40,221 nt of DNA from Chloroflexaceae bacterium (lineage in GTDB: Bacteria; Chloroflexota; Chloroflexia; Chloroflexales; Chloroflexaceae). The stretch lies in contig JANQID010000023.1 in the NCBI GenBank assembly GCA_028282325.1, positions 1 to 40,221 of the forward strand. Reading direction: 5' to 3'. The translations under genes and the position numbers were made by a program. The notes below the pieces were generated by a model. The model had not been told where the DNA came from. It did no database searches and worked only from the letters and a program-made list of their open reading frames with translations. Positions 8,259 through 16,998 of the stretch are shown here, piece after piece (within the stretch, counting starts at the first letter, position 1; every line of letters starts with the position of its first letter).

Positions 8259-9665
8259 TTACAACGCCGGTCCGCGCCATTCCGGCATCATCACAAGTTG
8301 CACCGCCAGACCCGCCGCCAGGATCACACGTTCGGCGCCGGGCATGCCAACGATTTGCACGCCGACCGGCAGCCCGGCGCCCGACCAACCGACGGGAACC
8401 GTGAGGCCCGGCAGTCCTGTCAGATTCACCCACACCTGATACGACAACGCAATCAACAACGCGCGTTTCGTCCATCCATGACGCGGCGCGGTGGTCGGAA
8501 AGATCGGACAGACCGCCACACCATCGTCGCCGATCAGGTCGTGGAGTTGCGATCGCAAGTTCTCCCGCCAGCGAACGCCATCGATGCCGATCGCGTTCGC
8601 CAGCAGCGAACCGTAGTGCGACGCCAGCCAGTACAACAACGCGCCGCCGGCAACGCGGGTCTCGCCGCGTAGCATACACGCCAGCTCGCCGAGCGGCGAC
8701 CACACCGCGCCATTCCCAAAGCTTTTGCCGATAGCATGGCGCGCAGCAGCATCGTTATAGGCCGACCAACCCGCGACCGCAAGACGGCGGGCGGAGGGTG
8801 CGCGTTCCACGGGGATCATGCCATCTTGACGCAACACCGCGACTGCAGCACGCACACCGCCGCGCACCGCGCCGCTGCTCGGTATCAGGCCATCGTCAAA
8901 CCAGTACGCCACCCGCCGGCCTTGCAGCGCGTCGCTGTCAAGCGGTTGCGGCTCAACGCCGCGCAGAACATCGAAAGCGAGGGCGACATCCTCCACGCGC
9001 CGCGCCATTGGTCCCACAGCCTCCAGATCGGCCAGCCGTCCGGTCGCAAACGGCCAGTGACCATCCTCAGGCAACACAGCGCTGGTCGGACGCAGACCAA
9101 CGATGCCGGTGAACGACGACGGCATTCGGATGCTGCCGGCGATATCCGAGCCAAGACCCAGCGGCGAACCGCCCGCCGCGATGATCGCCGCCTCGCCGCC
9201 GGTTGAACCACCGACGCTGCGTTCGATCTCCCAGGGATTATTCGTCCGCCCAAACAGCAAATTATCGGTTTCTTGATCCCAGCAGCTATCGGGCGTGTTG
9301 GTCTTGCCCAGCGGGATAGCCCCGGCATCGCGCAGCCGCGCCACCACGATCGCGTCGCGGTCGGGGATGTGATCCGAGCGCGCCGTTAGCCCGGCGGTGG
9401 AACGCACGCCGGCGACATCAAGACTGTCTTTGACGGTGAATGGCACGCCATGCAGCGGCCCGACCGTCGCCGAACTCGCCGTCGCTTCAGCGTGGCGTGC
9501 CGCCGTGCGCGCAGACTCGAACATCGATGCAACAACGGCGTTCAGAGCAGGATTGACCGCTTCGATACGCGCGATATGCGCCTCGATAACCTCGACTGGC
9601 GAGAGATCGCCCATACGTATCCGCCGAGCCAATTCGGCGGCTGACAGCGTCTTGATCGACGGCAT
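8259..9665 (-). CDS. Amidase-signature family hydrolase
   Basis: Serine amidohydrolase of the amidase-signature family (Ser-cisSer-Lys triad). Visible elements are the Lys in LHGVPFTVKDSLDVAGVRST, the cis-Ser region SVGGSTGGEAAIIAAGGSPL and the nucleophile region GLGSDIAGSIRMPSSFTGI, where the usual GGS is AGS. The C-terminal part has the family's NLTGLPGLTVPVGWSGAGLP segment. Length is about 468 residues. The ATG at 9665 has GAGGAG 2 bases away; an in-frame GTG at 9680 is possible. It is 42 bases downstream of the ABC-2/SpoIIM gene and probably co-transcribed with it. It is not a GatA in an obvious gatCAB context; GatB and GatC are absent and the substrate is unknown. Confidence 0.88.
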   Translation of the reverse strand: MPSIKTLSAAELARRIRMGDLSPVEVIEAHIARIEAVNPALNAVVASMFESARTAARHAEATASSATVGPLHGVPFTVKDSLDVAGVRSTAGLTARSDHIPDRDAIVVARLRDAGAIPLGKTNTPDSCWDQETDNLLFGRTNNPWEIERSVGGSTGGEAAIIAAGGSPLGLGSDIAGSIRMPSSFTGIVGLRPTSAVLPEDGHWPFATGRLADLEAVGPMARRVEDVALAFDVLRGVEPQPLDSDALQGRRVAYWFDDGLIPSSGAVRGGVRAAVAVLRQDGMIPVERAPSARRLAVAGWSAYNDAAARHAIGKSFGNGAVWSPLGELACMLRGETRVAGGALLYWLASHYGSLLANAIGIDGVRWRENLRSQLHDLIGDDGVAVCPIFPTTAPRHGWTKRALLIALSYQVWVNLTGLPGLTVPVGWSGAGLPVGVQIVGMPGAERVILAAGLAVQLVMMPEWRGPAL

Positions 9666-9707
9666 AGCTCCTCTAGACACGACGAGCAGGATGCAACGAT
9701 TGACAGA

Positions 9708-11942
9708 TTACGAGTAGAGCGCCGCAATAACCAGCGGCGTAAGCAGGCCCTCAACCAACGATCCTGCCAGGATCATTGGAAGCAGCACGAACAGCCAGAT
9801 TTTGGTGAAATTCGCCAGCGCCCAGAGGACATTCTGGCCGGCGCTAAATCCCTTCGGCGGAGCCAGCAACGCCGCACCGATGCGCAGACCGATCGCCGCA
9901 CTGAGAATGAATGCCGGCAGCTCGATGATGCCATGCGGAAAGACGTAGGCCAGAATGAATTGTAGCGGACTATCTGCGCCCAAAGTCAGCCAGCTTCCGC
10001 CCTGATCCGCGAGGGCGCTGGACACAAAGCCGATCTGCGCGAAGGCTACAGCCGGCACCAGGAACGCGAATATGCCGAAACTAATCGCCGAGAAGACATT
10101 GGAAAGGATCGAGACGCGCAGGTTGTTGGCGAAAATCGCCAGCGCCAGCAGCGGCGATGGCGGCGGAGCGGCGCCGACCTGAGCCAGATAAGCGTCGAAC
10201 GCGCCGACATCATAATTGCTGCCCACATAGCCGCCGCTTAACATGCCGCTGATTGCCGCCAGCAATGCAACAGCGATCGGCAGCCGCAATTCATACAATA
10301 AGCGCGGAAGCTCCTGGCGGTAGAAACGCAGCGCCGACAACGGCAGACCTTGATAGAAATCGGGCGTAACCCCTGCCGGCTGATATTCATAGAAGAACAG
10401 CCGAAACGTATCTGTAATTCGCCGGAAGCTCAACTGCTCATGCTCGCGCGAGAGGATCTCCTCGCGATTAAACGCCGCCAGGCCCGCGCGGATGAGCGCC
10501 AGCGCGATGACGGCGAGCGCAGCGACAAGAAACCAGAGTACATCCCAACGCCGGGCGATGAATAACAGCGCCTGCAACTGAAGGATAATAGCCGAGGGGA
10601 TAAGCACAAAGCTGGCCAACAATGTCGCCGCACGCACGCTGCCGGTGTGGCTGGAGATCACCACCGCCCCGGAGACCATCACCAGCGTGATCATCATAAT
10701 CATCACCAGGATCTGAACCAGATGCAAAGGCGTCATCGCAATGGCATACAGATCGGGGAAGAACGTGGCAATGCCAAACAGAAACGCCAGCATCGCGATG
10801 ATGCTAGAAACCAATGGGATAACCAGGGCTGAGAAAAGCTTACTTATGTAAAGCTGTCTGTCGGTAATCGGCATTGACAGCAGCGCCTCCAGGCTATTGC
10901 GCTCACGTTCGCCGACGAACGACTCCAGCGCGGTGATCAGCGAAAAGCTGGCGGGAACAAAGCCGACCAGCAGTGCTGCAAACGGAACAAGCAAACCGAT
11001 TTGCGATGCACCGCCCAGAAAGCCAATCGCAAAGTTTACGCCCCCCACCAGCGCTGCCGGAAGCACGCATGTCAAAATGAATACTGGGATCAGCACCCGC
11101 CAGTCGGTCAACGTCTCGACCAATTCGCGGCGAGCGATGACCACAATCGGCGGCGAGCGCCGCGACGACGGACTCACCGCCGAAGGCCGGGCGCCGGGCG
11201 CGCCCCGTTGATGTTCGCGCGAGAGGATCTCCTCACGATTGAAGGTTGCCAGACCGGCACGCACTAGCAAGCCGGATAGTACGGCCAGACCCGCGCCGAC
11301 CAGCCAGAGCGATTCCCACCGCTGGTTGATGATCAACACTGCTTCAAGCTGCACCACCCCGGCCATCGGCAATAACACCATGCTGGACATCAGATTGGCG
11401 GCGCGAATGCTGCTGATGTGACTGGAAATCACCACCGCCCCGGCAACCATCGTCAGCGCCATTAATCCAACCAGCGCGAAGAGCAGCAACAGGCGCGGCA
11501 GCGTGATCGCGGCAAAATACAGATCCGGCGTAAACACATACAGCATGAAGGTGAATACCAACATCGCCGAGAAGCTGGAAATCAGCGGGATGACGAGCGA
11601 GGAATAGAGTTTGCTGATGTATAGATCGCGATCATCGATCGGCATCGACAGCAGCGCCTCCAGGCTGTTACGCTCACGCTCGCCGACGAACGACTCCAGC
11701 GCGGTGATGAGCGAAAAGCTCGCCGGCACAAACCCAACCAGCAGCGCCGCGAACGGCGTCAGCCGCCCGGCTAACTCGGCATCATCAACATAATTGACAA
11801 CCACCCGCGACGCGCCGACCAGCAGTTGGGGCAAAATGAATGTAAGCAACGCGATCGGCAGCACAATGCGCCAGTCACTCAATGTATCTCGCACCTCGCG
11901 CCGCATAATCGTTGCAATAGCGCTTGTTTTCATTGTTTGCAT
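9708..11942 (-). CDS. Three-module membrane protein: ABC-2 permease, ABC-2 permease, SpoIIM domain
   Basis: A 744-residue membrane protein. Residues about 8-235 and 265-500 are two copies of an ABC-2/NatB-like permease unit. Each contains PFAALLVGFVPASFSLITAL, an ESFVGERERNSLEALLSMPI segment and an LYISKL segment. Each copy ends with a FNREEILSREH motif. Residues about 540-740 are a SpoIIM/DUF95-type unit (RFYRQELPRLLYELR, FANNLRVSILSNVFSAISFG, YVFPHGIIELPAFILSAAIG). These units are normally separate proteins. The ATPase gene lies immediately upstream (its TAG ends one base before this ATG), so the pair forms one exporter-type ABC complex. Exported substrate unknown. The start at 11942 is coupled to that stop; an ATG at 11933 also exists. 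The two permease copies still share long stretches of DNA identity. Confidence 0.85.
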   Translation of the reverse strand: MQTMKTSAIATIMRREVRDTLSDWRIVLPIALLTFILPQLLVGASRVVVNYVDDAELAGRLTPFAALLVGFVPASFSLITALESFVGERERNSLEALLSMPIDDRDLYISKLYSSLVIPLISSFSAMLVFTFMLYVFTPDLYFAAITLPRLLLLFALVGLMALTMVAGAVVISSHISSIRAANLMSSMVLLPMAGVVQLEAVLIINQRWESLWLVGAGLAVLSGLLVRAGLATFNREEILSREHQRGAPGARPSAVSPSSRRSPPIVVIARRELVETLTDWRVLIPVFILTCVLPAALVGGVNFAIGFLGGASQIGLLVPFAALLVGFVPASFSLITALESFVGERERNSLEALLSMPITDRQLYISKLFSALVIPLVSSIIAMLAFLFGIATFFPDLYAIAMTPLHLVQILVMIMMITLVMVSGAVVISSHTGSVRAATLLASFVLIPSAIILQLQALLFIARRWDVLWFLVAALAVIALALIRAGLAAFNREEILSREHEQLSFRRITDTFRLFFYEYQPAGVTPDFYQGLPLSALRFYRQELPRLLYELRLPIAVALLAAISGMLSGGYVGSNYDVGAFDAYLAQVGAAPPPSPLLALAIFANNLRVSILSNVFSAISFGIFAFLVPAVAFAQIGFVSSALADQGGSWLTLGADSPLQFILAYVFPHGIIELPAFILSAAIGLRIGAALLAPPKGFSAGQNVLWALANFTKIWLFVLLPMILAGSLVEGLLTPLVIAALYS
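10867..10985. repeat. Intragenic DNA repeat, second permease unit
   Basis: About 119 bases nearly identical to 11638-11757. They encode the MPI(T/D)DR-LYISKL, ESFVGERERNSLEALLS and GFVPASFSLITAL regions of the second ABC-2 unit. Confidence 0.8.
11638..11757. repeat. Intragenic DNA repeat, first permease unit
   Basis: Partner of the 10867-10985 repeat in the same orientation, encoding the same segment of the first ABC-2 unit. Identity is concentrated here while the flanking transmembrane parts have diverged. Confidence 0.8.
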
Positions 11943-11943
11943 T

Positions 11944-12942
11944 CTAAGCTACACCCTCCGCTTCACGCCGCGCGCCGCTTGTTGACGCCGCCGCACGCGC
12001 ATGGTGCTCGCTGTCGAGCGCTTCCTGCTCGGCGACAATGCGCAAATACACATCCTCCAGACTGCGCTGCACCTCGGTGATGGCTACGACCGGCAGATGA
12101 TGATCAAGAAGTCGGCGGACAATGCGCGGATTGACGAGGTGCGGCTCTGCGCAACGGTAGCGTGACACCGTCGCATCAACATACTCGACGTGCGCCAGGC
12201 CATCGAGCAGGGGAACGACTGCGGCTGCCTGATGCGACGGCGCGACACGCACCTCCCAGACCGGATCGCCCAACAACTGGCGGGTGAGCTGCTCCAACGC
12301 GCCCTCGGCGATGATCCGGCCGCCGCAGATGATAGCGATCCGATCGGCCAGCGCCTCGGCCTCGGCCAGGTTATGGGTCGTTAGCAGAATCGAACGCTCG
12401 GTAGCGCGCAACTCGCCGATGGCGTCACGCACTACGCGGGCGCTCTGCGGATCCATCGCTGTCGTCGGCTCGTCGAGGAATAACACTGGCGGGTCGTGAA
12501 TGAGCGCACGAACCAGCGCGATCTTCTGGCGCATACCTTTGGAATAGCTGTCGAGGCGTTTATCGCGCGCTTCCCACAGGTCAAATTGCTTGAGCAACTT
12601 CTCGACGCGCATGCGTGCATCGACCGGATGCATATGCTGCAACGCACCGAAAAAATCGAGATATTCAACGGCGCGCATACGGCTATACAACCCCGGGTAC
12701 TCGGTCAGCAAGCCGATGTTGCTGCGTGCTGCCTGAGCATCACGCACCACGTCGTAGCCGTTGACGCGCGCCCAACCGCTGGTTGGTTTAAGAATTGCGC
12801 CGAGCATTCGCACCGTTGTGGTTTTGCCGGCGCCATTAGGGCCAAGCAGCGCAAGCAGCTCGCCGGGACGAATAGTTAAAGTTAAATCGCGTACGGCCTG
12901 AAACGCGCCGAATCGTTTACACAGTTCATGGGCTTCGATCAT
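11944..12942 (-). CDS. ABC-2-type exporter ATP-binding protein (NatA-like)
   Basis: Cytoplasmic ATPase that powers the neighbouring ABC-2/SpoIIM membrane protein. Walker A LLGPNGAGKTTTVRMLGAIL is near residue 40, the ABC signature is LDSYSKGMRQKIALVRAL, Walker B is PVLFLDEPTTAMDP and the switch His is in ILLTTHNLAEAEALADRI. About 332 residues, with a C-terminal tail after residue 220 typical of NatA/CcmA-type exporters. The start is the ATG at 12942, before the canonical IEAHELCKRFG; GAGGA lies 7-8 bases upstream. The frame stays open to 13101, but that extension has no family support. Its stop is one base from the permease ATG. Substrate unknown. Confidence 0.93.
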   Translation of the reverse strand: MIEAHELCKRFGAFQAVRDLTLTIRPGELLALLGPNGAGKTTTVRMLGAILKPTSGWARVNGYDVVRDAQAARSNIGLLTEYPGLYSRMRAVEYLDFFGALQHMHPVDARMRVEKLLKQFDLWEARDKRLDSYSKGMRQKIALVRALIHDPPVLFLDEPTTAMDPQSARVVRDAIGELRATERSILLTTHNLAEAEALADRIAIICGGRIIAEGALEQLTRQLLGDPVWEVRVAPSHQAAAVVPLLDGLAHVEYVDATVSRYRCAEPHLVNPRIVRRLLDHHLPVVAITEVQRSLEDVYLRIVAEQEALDSEHHARAAASTSGARREAEGVA

Positions 12943-13042
12943 ACTCGTTCCTCTTATTGATAGCTGGAATTGAGCGTCTTTCTGCGAAACAGACGACCAA
13001 TCCGTATGTATTGCACCAGGAAATCTGGACGAGACATTTGTA

Positions 13043-13067
13043 TTGCTGTAAAGCAGTATAGCAGCAA
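13043..13067. promoter_or_regulatory. Inverted repeat between divergent operons
   Basis: TTGCTG (13043-13048) and CAGCAA (13062-13067) frame an A/T-rich centre, and the site lies between the ABC ATPase (minus) and deacetylase (plus) genes. On the minus strand it contains -10-like TATACT and TACAAA boxes. It could be an operator or the ABC promoter; support is limited to symmetry and position. Confidence 0.3.
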
Positions 13068-13134
13068 CCGTTCGCTTATGCCTTACCAGTGTTGCGGCCA
13101 ATTAGTCCTATCTCGCAACGGGACGGCGCGCCCT

Positions 13135-13163
13135 TTGTCAACACCTACGCCTTATGCTAGAAT
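13135..13163 (+). promoter_or_regulatory. Promoter of the polysaccharide export locus
   Basis: TTGTCA (13135-13140) and TAGAAT (13158-13163) with an exact 17-base spacer. Transcription would start near 13170, about 65 bases before the deacetylase ATG. No other good promoter was seen before 25599, where the genes are closely packed, so this may drive the whole locus. Confidence 0.6.
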
Positions 13164-13233
13164 ATGCCGCCTGGAGAACAATGCATTGATCGCTTCAGGT
13201 TGCTTTACAGCGGCTTCCGCACAAAGTTCTGCT

Positions 13234-15093
13234 ATGCGGAATCCGCGCTCTGGAATGATTTCACGACGTCTGCTGCTTGGCGCGACAATTGTTTGTTTGT
13301 TGGTAGGAGTATGGGGCTTGACAATCTTTGTTCAGCAGCGCATTGAACGCTGCGCATACGTCCCCCTCCTGGCCGACAACCTGCTCCCCAACGCCGATCT
13401 GGCAACGCCTGGCGCTGTCCCTGACATACCCCACGGCTGGGTCGCCGGCGCACCGGGCGTCCGGCTCGGCGATTTTGCTGTGGATGGCGACGGACGCGCC
13501 CTACAGTTGATCGGCATTGCCAACTATGTGCAAACACCGCCGATCTCCGTTGAGACAGGACGAAGCTACTGCTTCGATGGTCTCGCGATTACCGATGCGG
13601 CGAATCGCGGCTCGGCGACACGCTTGCAGGTAACATTCCACTGGTATAACGCTGCCAAACACGAGATTGCCGTTAACGCCACGACCTGGCAACCGGCCAC
13701 GCTCTGGCAGCCCAACAACCCGCCGGAACGCTGGTCGTCGATTTCTGCCGCATTTCAGGCTCCGCCGAAAGCCACAGAGTTGCTCATTCGCATCCATCCC
13801 GCATCCGACGATCGCGTCTACCTCGATGCAATGCACGTCCGGGCCGGCGGGCAGCCGCCCGTTACGAACTCCGAGCACGTCGTCGATTCTGACGCAACAC
13901 AGCCTAGCCTCGCACCCTGGCCCAACGGCAAACGCGCCGCCGTCGCCTTTACCTTCGATTGGGAAACGACGATGAGCGGATTGATACACTCGCGCTCGGT
14001 CGACGACCCGAATTTTACCAAGGATCCGGTGCAACGCGGCTTGCGTATGCGCGAAGGCATTACTACAACTCTGGCACTCTTTCAACCGTACAACATTCGC
14101 GCAACCTATTATGCTACCGGCTACAACTTTCTCATGGGCAATACAGCGCGCACGCAATATATGGATAACCCGACCTACGCCTGGGCCAGCACCGAGAATC
14201 GCTGGACCTCTGACCGCTGGCAAACCACGCCCTGGTTCGCCGATGACCCTTACGGCACAGTTGCAAGTCACCCGGCCTGGTATTTTGGCGATCTGACGCC
14301 GCTGCTTCAGCGCACCAACCAGGACATTCAGAGCCATACGTTTAGCCACTTTTACGGCGGCTTCGTCAACGCACACGATTGGCAAGCCGACTTCGCCGCC
14401 TGGAAGCAAGTCGCCGCCGAACGCAGCGTCCCGCCCGCGCGCTCGCTGGCTTTTCCGTGGAGCGGCAGCGGCGGGATGAGCGACGCCAGTTGGGATATGC
14501 TCGAAAGCGCCGGAATCACTTCCGTCACCCGCCTGAGCGATCAGTCGCAGTACAACCTGTTTCCGCGCGATGCGAGCGGACTGATCGCCGATCCGCGCTG
14601 CCGCCCGCTGCCCGGTCACGAACGCATCCTGGCCTGTCCCGACTTCTACCTCACGCCGCAGACCGCCGAACAGGCAATCGCCCAGATCGACGCCGCCCGC
14701 GCGGTTGGCGGGATGATCGACTTGTGGGCGCACACCGAGGAAGTGACATCGCCGGAGCAGATCGAGGCATGGCAGCGTGTGATTGATTATGTCGCCGGTC
14801 AGCCCGATGTCTGGATCGCGCCGTTGAGCGAGATTGCCGATTGGCAGCAGGCGCTCGAACACGCGCATATCACGATCATCGAACCGACGGCCGACGCTAA
14901 CCCGCTAGCCTTCCGCGTGACGAATAATGGTCAACGTGATCTGAACCGGCTGGCGCTGACGCTGCCTTTCTTGCCCACCCGTTTGACCGTCGATGGCGAC
15001 GAGCGCGGCGCGGCGTTAAGCGACCCGCCGACGCTTATCGTTGATCTGCGCGCTGGGCAAACGATGGAGGTGGAACTATGGCCGAAACTCTAG
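13234..15093 (+). CDS. Membrane-anchored polysaccharide deacetylase with N-terminal carbohydrate-binding-like domain
   Basis: About 619 residues. A signal anchor (LLLGATIVCLLVGVWGLTIF, about residues 12-32) places the rest outside the membrane. Next is a galactose-binding-like beta-sandwich (NLLPNADLATPGAVPDIPHG to VYLDAMHV), then a NodB-type deacetylase domain: TFDWE near 240-244 in place of the common TFDDG, and QSHTFSH with the metal-binding His pair near 368 and 372, then FPWSGSGGMS. A beta-rich C-terminal region follows. The Asp of TFDWE and the HxxxH pair fit a metal-dependent de-N- or de-O-acetylase. I start at the ATG at 13234; an ATG at 13255 is equally possible. The end overlaps the exporter fusion gene by 16 bases, so the enzyme probably edits the polymer exported by this locus. 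Confidence 0.85.
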   Translation: MRNPRSGMISRRLLLGATIVCLLVGVWGLTIFVQQRIERCAYVPLLADNLLPNADLATPGAVPDIPHGWVAGAPGVRLGDFAVDGDGRALQLIGIANYVQTPPISVETGRSYCFDGLAITDAANRGSATRLQVTFHWYNAAKHEIAVNATTWQPATLWQPNNPPERWSSISAAFQAPPKATELLIRIHPASDDRVYLDAMHVRAGGQPPVTNSEHVVDSDATQPSLAPWPNGKRAAVAFTFDWETTMSGLIHSRSVDDPNFTKDPVQRGLRMREGITTTLALFQPYNIRATYYATGYNFLMGNTARTQYMDNPTYAWASTENRWTSDRWQTTPWFADDPYGTVASHPAWYFGDLTPLLQRTNQDIQSHTFSHFYGGFVNAHDWQADFAAWKQVAAERSVPPARSLAFPWSGSGGMSDASWDMLESAGITSVTRLSDQSQYNLFPRDASGLIADPRCRPLPGHERILACPDFYLTPQTAEQAIAQIDAARAVGGMIDLWAHTEEVTSPEQIEAWQRVIDYVAGQPDVWIAPLSEIADWQQALEHAHITIIEPTADANPLAFRVTNNGQRDLNRLALTLPFLPTRLTVDGDERGAALSDPPTLIVDLRAGQTMEVELWPKL

Positions 15094-16910
15094 GCCAGAA
15101 CGCGCCAACCATCAACCAACAGACGCGAGGCTGGGTCGGCGCATTGATCAGCCAGCGGGCAGGGCTGCGGATCTACCAATGGTTATGGATCGTGCTCTGC
15201 ACGATCGGCGCGCTGGCGGCTGCCGCGCCGCGCATCCTTTCACAACCTGTCATCTACATGAGTAGCGCCGCCGTCCAGATCGACATCGGCGGACGCTATC
15301 ACGAACTCTACACCGACGGCAAACCCGACGCCGATTTTATCGCGGTTCAGCACATCACTTTTGAGCTTCTGCGCGTGCAATATCCCGAACTCGGATCACC
15401 AACGCTCCATGTGCGCTTTGAACCGCATTCCAACGGCAGCATCGATGTCATCGCCGTCGGCTCCAGCGCCATCGAAGCTCAGATGCTCGCAGACAGCGCC
15501 GCCGAAGAACTGGCCCGCAGCGTTCGCGCCGCCGGCGGGCGCGAGATTTTGCGCAACCTGCTCGGCTGGGAATTGGCAGCCGCGCTGCGCGGCGATGCAC
15601 CGGAAACCCCGTTCCAGAGCTTTCTGCGCGAGATCATTCGTACCGGCGTTTTCTCGCTCAACCGACCCATCGAACCGGTGTCGCAGCACATCACTGCCGA
15701 TGAACTCGCCGCGCCGGAACTGAGCGACCTGACGCGCGCGCTCGAAGTAGGTGAAGTCCAGACGCGCATCTATACGCTGCCTGCGCTGGGATTGCAACTC
15801 GCCACGGCGGAGGGTGCGGTCGCCGAACAAATCACCCGCGATCAGCAACGGCTCACCGACGGATTGCAAGCCATTCGCGACGCGCTGAATTACCTTTACG
15901 TCAACCACGACGCGCGGTTCGATCCAACCGTTCCCTCGGATGCATTCCGAAGCGCGCCGGCCTTCCTGCCAGCCGCGCCGGAGAATCGCATGATCCCCTG
16001 GCTGCTCGGATTAACCGTTCTGTTCGGATTACTCTTTGGTCTGCTTGGCGTCATCGTTGATCGCTCGGCCGGCGTTATGTCCAAGGCGCGTGAATTATGG
16101 TTCTACCGCGAACTTATCCGCAACCTGGTGCTGCGCGATCTTCGCGTGCGCTACAAAGGCAGCGCGCTCGGCTATCTCTGGACGCAACTGGCGCCGCTGC
16201 TGCTGATGCTAGTTTTCTGGTTTGTGTTCAGCGTGTTTTTCCAATCCGGCATCGCCATGTTCGCTGTATTCCTAATCGTCGGCCTGCTGGTCTGGAACTA
16301 TTGCGCCGAGTCGGTGAGCGGCGGGACGCGCAGCATCATCGACAACTCAAACCTGATCAAGAAGGTCTTCTTTCCACGAGAAGTATTGCCGCTGGTAAAC
16401 GTTTTCTCAGGACTGCTCAACTACATTTTGTCGCTGCCAACGATGCTGCTGGTGATGGCGGTTGTGCAACTGCTCTACTCGCCGTTGCAGGGATCGTTGA
16501 ATTTCTCGTGGACGATGGCATATTTGCCGATCCTGCTGATCATCCAGACGATCTTTCTCGCCGGCGTTACGCTGTTTACAAGTTCGCTCGCCGTGTTCTT
16601 TCGCGACGCCGTCCACCTGATCGGGATCATCATTCAGTTCTGGTTTTTCCTAACCCCGGTGCTATATTCGCTGGACGCAATTGATGCAACCATCGCCCGC
16701 ATCATCCGCTGGGTCAACCCGATGGCGTCGCTGGTCGATTTCTACCGCGAGATCTTGTATGGCAACACCGTCGCCGATGGCTTGATTCCTACGCCCGGAC
16801 TGCCCGCGCTCACCAGCGTGCTGCGCGTATTGATTACGTCGATCATCGTTTTGGCACTTGGCTACTGGTTCTTCCAGCGCAATAGCGGGCGGTTCGGCGA
16901 GGAGATTTAA
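15078..16910 (+). CDS. Wzz-like chain-length domain fused to Wzm-type polysaccharide ABC exporter permease
   Basis: A 610-residue fusion. Part one resembles a polysaccharide co-polymerase: TM1 about residues 33-53, an extracytoplasmic stretch to about 304 (VIYMSSAAVQIDIGG, TLHVRFEPHSNGSIDVIAV, coiled-coil-like AEQITRDQQRLTDGLQAIRD), and TM2 about 305-328. Part two, about 340-610, is a complete ABC-2 exporter permease of the Wzm/KpsM/TagG type (RDLRVRYKGSALGYLWTQLA, NLIKKVFFPREVLPLVNVFS, NPMASLVDFYREILYG). The frame is continuous and no ribosome site precedes the internal Met at 334, so this is a real fusion. The start follows a strong GGAGGTGG and overlaps the deacetylase gene. Wzt follows at 16999. 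In characterised ABC-dependent capsule systems the co-polymerase is a separate protein; here chain-length control and export are apparently joined. Confidence 0.85.
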   Translation: MAETLGQNAPTINQQTRGWVGALISQRAGLRIYQWLWIVLCTIGALAAAAPRILSQPVIYMSSAAVQIDIGGRYHELYTDGKPDADFIAVQHITFELLRVQYPELGSPTLHVRFEPHSNGSIDVIAVGSSAIEAQMLADSAAEELARSVRAAGGREILRNLLGWELAAALRGDAPETPFQSFLREIIRTGVFSLNRPIEPVSQHITADELAAPELSDLTRALEVGEVQTRIYTLPALGLQLATAEGAVAEQITRDQQRLTDGLQAIRDALNYLYVNHDARFDPTVPSDAFRSAPAFLPAAPENRMIPWLLGLTVLFGLLFGLLGVIVDRSAGVMSKARELWFYRELIRNLVLRDLRVRYKGSALGYLWTQLAPLLLMLVFWFVFSVFFQSGIAMFAVFLIVGLLVWNYCAESVSGGTRSIIDNSNLIKKVFFPREVLPLVNVFSGLLNYILSLPTMLLVMAVVQLLYSPLQGSLNFSWTMAYLPILLIIQTIFLAGVTLFTSSLAVFFRDAVHLIGIIIQFWFFLTPVLYSLDAIDATIARIIRWVNPMASLVDFYREILYGNTVADGLIPTPGLPALTSVLRVLITSIIVLALGYWFFQRNSGRFGEEI

Positions 16911-16998
16911 GCTGCCGGCAAATCAAAGATCACTGCTAGCGCGACGCGCAACGAGCGGATGGAAAGACGTTGCGCCAAACGGAAACCGCACCACAGGT

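Noticed and set aside
8259-9665. Amidase as GatA of the Asp/Glu-tRNA amidotransferase
   Set aside because: No gatB or gatC nearby and the nucleophile region departs from GatA (AGS instead of GGS), so a general amidase is the safer call.
13501-14868. Long minus-strand open frame (455 codons) opposite the deacetylase
   Set aside because: Antisense to conserved deacetylase motifs, with no recognisable domain or ribosome site.
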